Source of the DNA: Ministeria vibrans ATCC 50519 | Lineage: Eukaryota > Opisthokonta > Filasterea | Assembly (NCBI GenBank): GCA_943704425.1 | Contig: CALSCP010001441.1 | Coordinates: 68,550 to 92,037 of the forward strand | Direction of reading: 5' to 3' | Length of the DNA: 23,488 nt | Shown: positions 20,701 through 23,488 of the stretch, in pieces | How the letters are laid out: each line of letters begins with the position of its first letter | Numbering within the stretch: the stretch's first letter is position 1 | Notes under the pieces: model-generated | What the model was told of the DNA's origin: nothing | Database searches by the model: none | Seen by the model: only the letters and a program-made list of their open reading frames with translations | Program-made: the position numbers and the translations under genes

Positions 20701-21046
20701 TGCTGTCACCAAGCAAGCGGCTGTCACCAAGCAAGCGGCTGTCACCAAGCAAGCGGCTGTCACCACAGCCAAGCAGAAGGCAGTTGATGAGTTTGATTTC
20801 GATGAGCCAGACGATGTGGAGAAGAAAGTGCTGGAGCGACTGGCTCCGCTTGCCTACGACGATGACGATGATGATGCACTGTTGCTGTTGGGCGGTGCAA
20901 CCGTGAACAAGAAGAAGCAGTCGCAGCAGGACCAGAGCAAAAGAACGACGACGACAAAGAAGAAGAAGAAGAGCGAGACAGTTGCTGCCAAAGTGTTGGC
21001 CACAAGTAGCGAAGGCGATTGGGATGTGGCTGCACTGGCATTGTAA
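17763..21046 (+). CDS. DBF4: DBF4-type activator subunit of Cdc7 kinase
   Basis: The model is join(17763..18050, 18362..18692, 18780..21046), 961 residues, longer than human (about 674) or yeast (about 704) Dbf4. Motif N, BRCT-like, lies at about 71-115 (WKGHVVFIDGD, then TISNFFDTHKVSIVIS across the first junction). Motif M is at about 283-330 (RQRAYVKLEDTSGRVRATYKIFEEGEVPQLYW). Motif C is a zinc finger at 422-441 (GYCECCGKSYDNFSKH then EHRMFG) with C-x2-C-x9-H-x5-H spacing, as in Dbf4. The protein binds and activates Cdc7 to phosphorylate MCM helicase and fire origins. The C-terminal half is low complexity, with long Glu/Lys runs, Asp runs and an AVTKQA triplet, and has no domain I recognise. 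The start is the first ATG in frame, eight codons before the serine-rich leader. Confidence 0.93.
20702..20755 (+). repeat. Three tandem 18-bp repeats in DBF4
   Basis: Three identical copies of an 18-bp unit encode AVTKQA three times, followed by a partial fourth (AVTT). They lie in the disordered C-terminal part of DBF4. Confidence 0.97.
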
Positions 21047-21312
21047 TAAGATGTAATAATAATAATAATGTTGTAGCATGAGCAAAGAGGTCCGTCTCAA
21101 GTATGAATTTATTGATCGCGCGCATACAAATCAATCACCCCTTTTGAAAAGTTCTTTTCCGCCAAGGTGAGTGGCGCAAAATGTCAGCGTTCCATCCATC
21201 CGGCACACCAAAATTACATTATTATCTCCCTTGAAACTTTTTATTTTCTTTTCTTCACAAATTTGAGTAATTTGAAATTTCATTCATTTTTCGTTCTATT
21301 GACTCAAGATAA

Positions 21313-21546
21313 ATGGACTTTGCAAGGCGACAGTTGGAAAAGTTTGGCTGGACAAGGTAGAGGGACAGGCGAGTCATTGATCAATTTTTCACCCCTCTCC
21401 TCTTCTTCCAGCGGCGATGGCCTTGGCAAAGAACGCCATGGTATGAGCGAAGCCATCAAACCAAAGCTCAAAATGGACGCCAATGGGGTAAGCAAGGACG
21501 AGATGTCGACAAGCGTGGGTCTCGCGTGCCTTTGCCTTTTGACACG

Positions 21547-21599
<53 letters not shown>

Positions 21600-22395
21600 T
21601 AGCTTGGTCACGTTGACAACGACTTCCCTTGGTGGGACCATGTGTTCAACAAGGCAGCCAAGAACATGTCCATTGAAGTGAAGGAGGGCGAGGAGGTAAA
21701 AAGCTGATATGAATTTATGGAGTCACAGACACTGTGTGTTTCGTTCAAAGGTTGTTGTGAAGCGCAAGAGTGAGGCTCCCACTGAAGTGCGCACACGACC
21801 ACCGGTGAAGATATCCAAGCGACTTTTCTACAACGGGTTTGTGGCTTCTACGACGCTCGAAGGCACAGGCGAGACGGACGAATTTGCGAGCGACGACGAG
21901 ACGAAAGTGTTTGCAAAGAAAATCAGTGATGAGGAGCTTCTGGCACGATGTGGCGGGCGCACGGGGCATCGAGCAGCACGTCATGGGCATCGGATGACGG
22001 CGAAACTGGAGCGGGTGGCGCAGCAGGAAGGGAATACGCCGGCACAGAGTGACACGGAAGAAAAGGAAGAGGAAGGAGAGGAGGAGAAGCGGAAACGGCT
22101 CAAGAAGGAACGGAAGGAGGAACGGAGGCGGTTGAGAAGGGAAGCAGAGGAGACAGAAGAGAAGAGTGACACGGAAGAGAAGGAAGAGGAAGGAGAGGAG
22201 GAGAAGCGGAAACGGCTCAAGAAGGAACGGAAGGAGGAACGGAGACGGTTGAGAGAAGCCGAGGAAACAGAAGAGAAGAGTGAGAAGCGGAAGAGGAGTG
22301 AGGAGGATGAGGAAGAAGAGAGAAGAGCGGCAAAGCGAGCGCGAAAGGAAGAGAGAAGAAGAAAGCGAGAAGAGAAGAAGAAGAAGACAGCTTAA
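21313..22395 (+). CDS. GPATCH4: G-patch domain protein GPATCH4
   Basis: The model is join(21313..21356, 21412..21487, 21603..21695, 21751..22395), 285 residues. The G-patch occupies about residues 2-48: MDFARRQLEKFGWTSGDGLGK, then MSEAIKPKLKMDANG. It is followed by PWWDHVFNKAAKNM, the segment shared by GPATCH4 and PINX1. The later motif ISDEELLARCGGRTGHRAARHG is found in GPATCH4 (ACEGRTAHKAARLG in human) and decides the assignment. The Lys/Glu/Arg-rich tail is typical of nucleolar proteins. G-patch proteins activate DEAH-box helicases such as DHX15, and a role in nucleolar RNA processing is inferred. A 39-residue block in the tail is duplicated. The stop codon overlaps an AATAAA. Confidence 0.93.
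21551..21600. repeat. (CT)n(CG)n compound tract at a splice acceptor
   Basis: About 16 CT units pass directly into a run of CG units, which ends at the acceptor GTAG of GPATCH4 intron 2 (21488-21602). The alternating CG run replaces the usual pyrimidines right before the AG and could adopt Z-DNA. Confidence 0.9.
22048..22278 (+). repeat. Duplicated 117-bp charged block in GPATCH4
   Basis: Two adjacent near-identical copies (22048-22164 and 22165-22278) encode a block starting SDTEEKEEEGEEEKRKRLKK and ending EAEETEEK. The second copy lacks one Arg codon. This is a recent tandem duplication. Confidence 0.92.
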
Positions 22396-22400
22396 ATAAA
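22395..22400 (+). terminator. Poly(A) signal AATAAA overlapping the GPATCH4 stop
   Basis: The last A of the TAA stop is the first base of AATAAA. The transcript would have a very short 3' UTR, running into the 31-nt gap before the desaturase stop on the other strand. Confidence 0.6.
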
Positions 22401-22425
22401 GAAGAAGACAGATTAAATATGAAGC

Positions 22426-22431
22426 TTTATT
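22426..22431 (-). terminator. Poly(A) signal AATAAA overlapping the desaturase stop
   Basis: On the minus strand the end of the last sense codon (GAA), the TAA stop and the next base form AATAAA. This mirrors the arrangement in GPATCH4. Confidence 0.6.
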
Positions 22432-23377
22432 CATGCTGGTACCACACAATGTTCTTTTTTGAGTCGACATAGCGACAAGTGCGGTTACTGGTCCAAATAG
22501 CAGTTGCAATAGGCACATCAGAGGAGATATAGTAGTCACCAAGGACAGGTTTGAGCGCAGCAGTCGCCTGTGAGACACATCACAGAGAGTGTGAGAGAGA
22601 GGAGGAGGGTTAGAGACACAGTGAAACGACATTAAGAAACAGAGTGTGGTGGTTATTGTGTGTCGCAAAGGAAGAGGTAACACAAACAGAGTGAGTAAGA
22701 TGGAATTACCTCCTGGGCGTGGTAGTGCGGGATGTGAGAAAAGAGATGATGGGTAACATGGGTGTCGCCAATATGGTGGTGGACAATGTTGAGGAAGCCG
22801 TAGTCACGATCGATGGTGCTGAGGGCGCCGCGAAGCCAGTTCCACTCGACGGAGCGGTAGTGGGGCAAACGAAGGTCGGTGTGCTGGAGGAAGGTGATGC
22901 CAACGAGCCACATGTTGACGATGAGGAGGGGAGCAACGTAGTAGTTGAAGAGAGCAAGGGCGCCGTAGGTGGACGCAAGAGTATAGAGGAGGAAGAGGGT
23001 CGCGACGATGCCAATATCGCTGATGACGACCGGCCAGAAGTCCTTTTTGCTGAAGAGGGGCGAGTGCGGGTTGAAGTGGTCCGTGTGACGCGAGTATTTG
23101 CGACCCGTCTGGTGCGTAAGCAGGTAGATGGGCCAGCCAATCAGCAGCATGAAGAAAACCTCGAAGAAGCAACCAATGGCGCTTGGGTAGCCGTGGGAGG
23201 TCTCGTCGTCGCGGCACGGGCGGTGTGCCTCATCCTCGTCGGCATGGCCCGTCGCGCGGTGGTGACGCCCATGCGAGATGCGCCACGAGTGGTACGGAAC
23301 CAGCAGCAGCGAATGGACGACCATGCCAACTGCGTCGCAGATGGCAACCGACGATGAAAAGGCGCGATGACCACACT
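22427..23377 (-). CDS. FAD2: Delta-12-type (FAD2-like) fatty acid desaturase, 3' part
   Basis: The model is complement(join(22427..22567, 22710..23377)); the 5' exons lie beyond the right edge. About 269 C-terminal residues are present, of roughly 380 expected. The visible part begins inside histidine box 1 (the E of HECGHRAFS is split by the intron). Box 2 is HGRHH and box 3 is HVTHH. The stretch FLQHTDLRLPHY, WNWLRGALSTIDRDYG and KPVLGDYY are FAD2 hallmarks. These di-iron membrane enzymes insert a double bond at the delta-12 position of oleoyl chains in the ER. Distinguishing delta-12 from omega-3 activity by sequence alone is uncertain. Hydrophobic segments such as FFEVFFMLLIGWPIYLL and YVAPLLIVNMWLVGI fit the membrane topology. 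Confidence 0.93.
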
Positions 23378-23379
23378 CT

Positions 23380-23488
<109 letters not shown>

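Noticed and set aside
19915-20772. A 285-codon minus-strand frame inside DBF4
   Set aside because: It is an antisense shadow of the biased DBF4 codons; no domain or splice structure supports it.

Overview
This is nuclear DNA from an intron-rich unicellular eukaryote. I rebuilt ten protein-coding genes by joining exons at GT-AG boundaries with consistent reading phase. All 37 introns contained in the window fit GT-AG, and most are 53-300 nt long. The gene set includes the ciliary protein IFT25, a mitochondrial ribosomal protein (mL38), cytosolic ribosomal protein eL37, DBF4, GPATCH4, an RNFT-type membrane RING ligase and a delta-12-type desaturase. The organism therefore has, or recently had, a flagellum, mitochondria that translate, and standard eukaryotic replication control. 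The LIM protein and Roco protein would suit an amorphean protist (amoebozoan, apusomonad or relative), but I cannot name the species. No rRNA, tRNA, transposon or CRISPR array is visible.

Layout, left to right: a three-RRM Gbp2/hnRNP M-like protein (minus, 485-1883); IFT25 (plus, 2413-3321), whose small exons are easily missed; a LIM-domain protein (minus, 3356-5283); a very large WD40 + Roc-COR GTPase + caspase-like gene (plus, 5833-11756); mL38 (plus, 11973-13481); an RNFT1/2-like transmembrane RING ligase (minus, 13885-16083); eL37 (minus, 16453-17110); DBF4 (plus, 17763-21046); GPATCH4 (plus, 21313-22395); and the 3' part of a fatty acid desaturase (minus, 22427 to beyond the window). The genome is compact. 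Convergent neighbours leave only 31-34 nt between stop codons, and divergent pairs share 0.5-0.65 kb upstream regions. Dinucleotide and homopolymer tracts are abundant and lie mostly in introns and spacers, often next to splice acceptors.

The standout is the 11-exon gene at 5833-11756. Splice phases join eight WD40 repeats (about one per exon), a Roc-COR module with LRRK2-like G1, G3 and G4 motifs and a huge acidic insertion, and a C-terminal caspase-family (C14) domain with the His-Cys dyad intact. The predicted product is 1574 residues. A sensor-like propeller, a GTP switch and a protease on one polypeptide resembles an apoptosome or inflammasome in plan, with Roco in place of the usual STAND NTPase. 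The WD40-Roc junction is well supported. The COR-caspase junction is supported by splice phase and consensus, but a transcript is needed to prove it. The other genes are mostly housekeeping and show no shared pathway; they look like ordinary neighbours.
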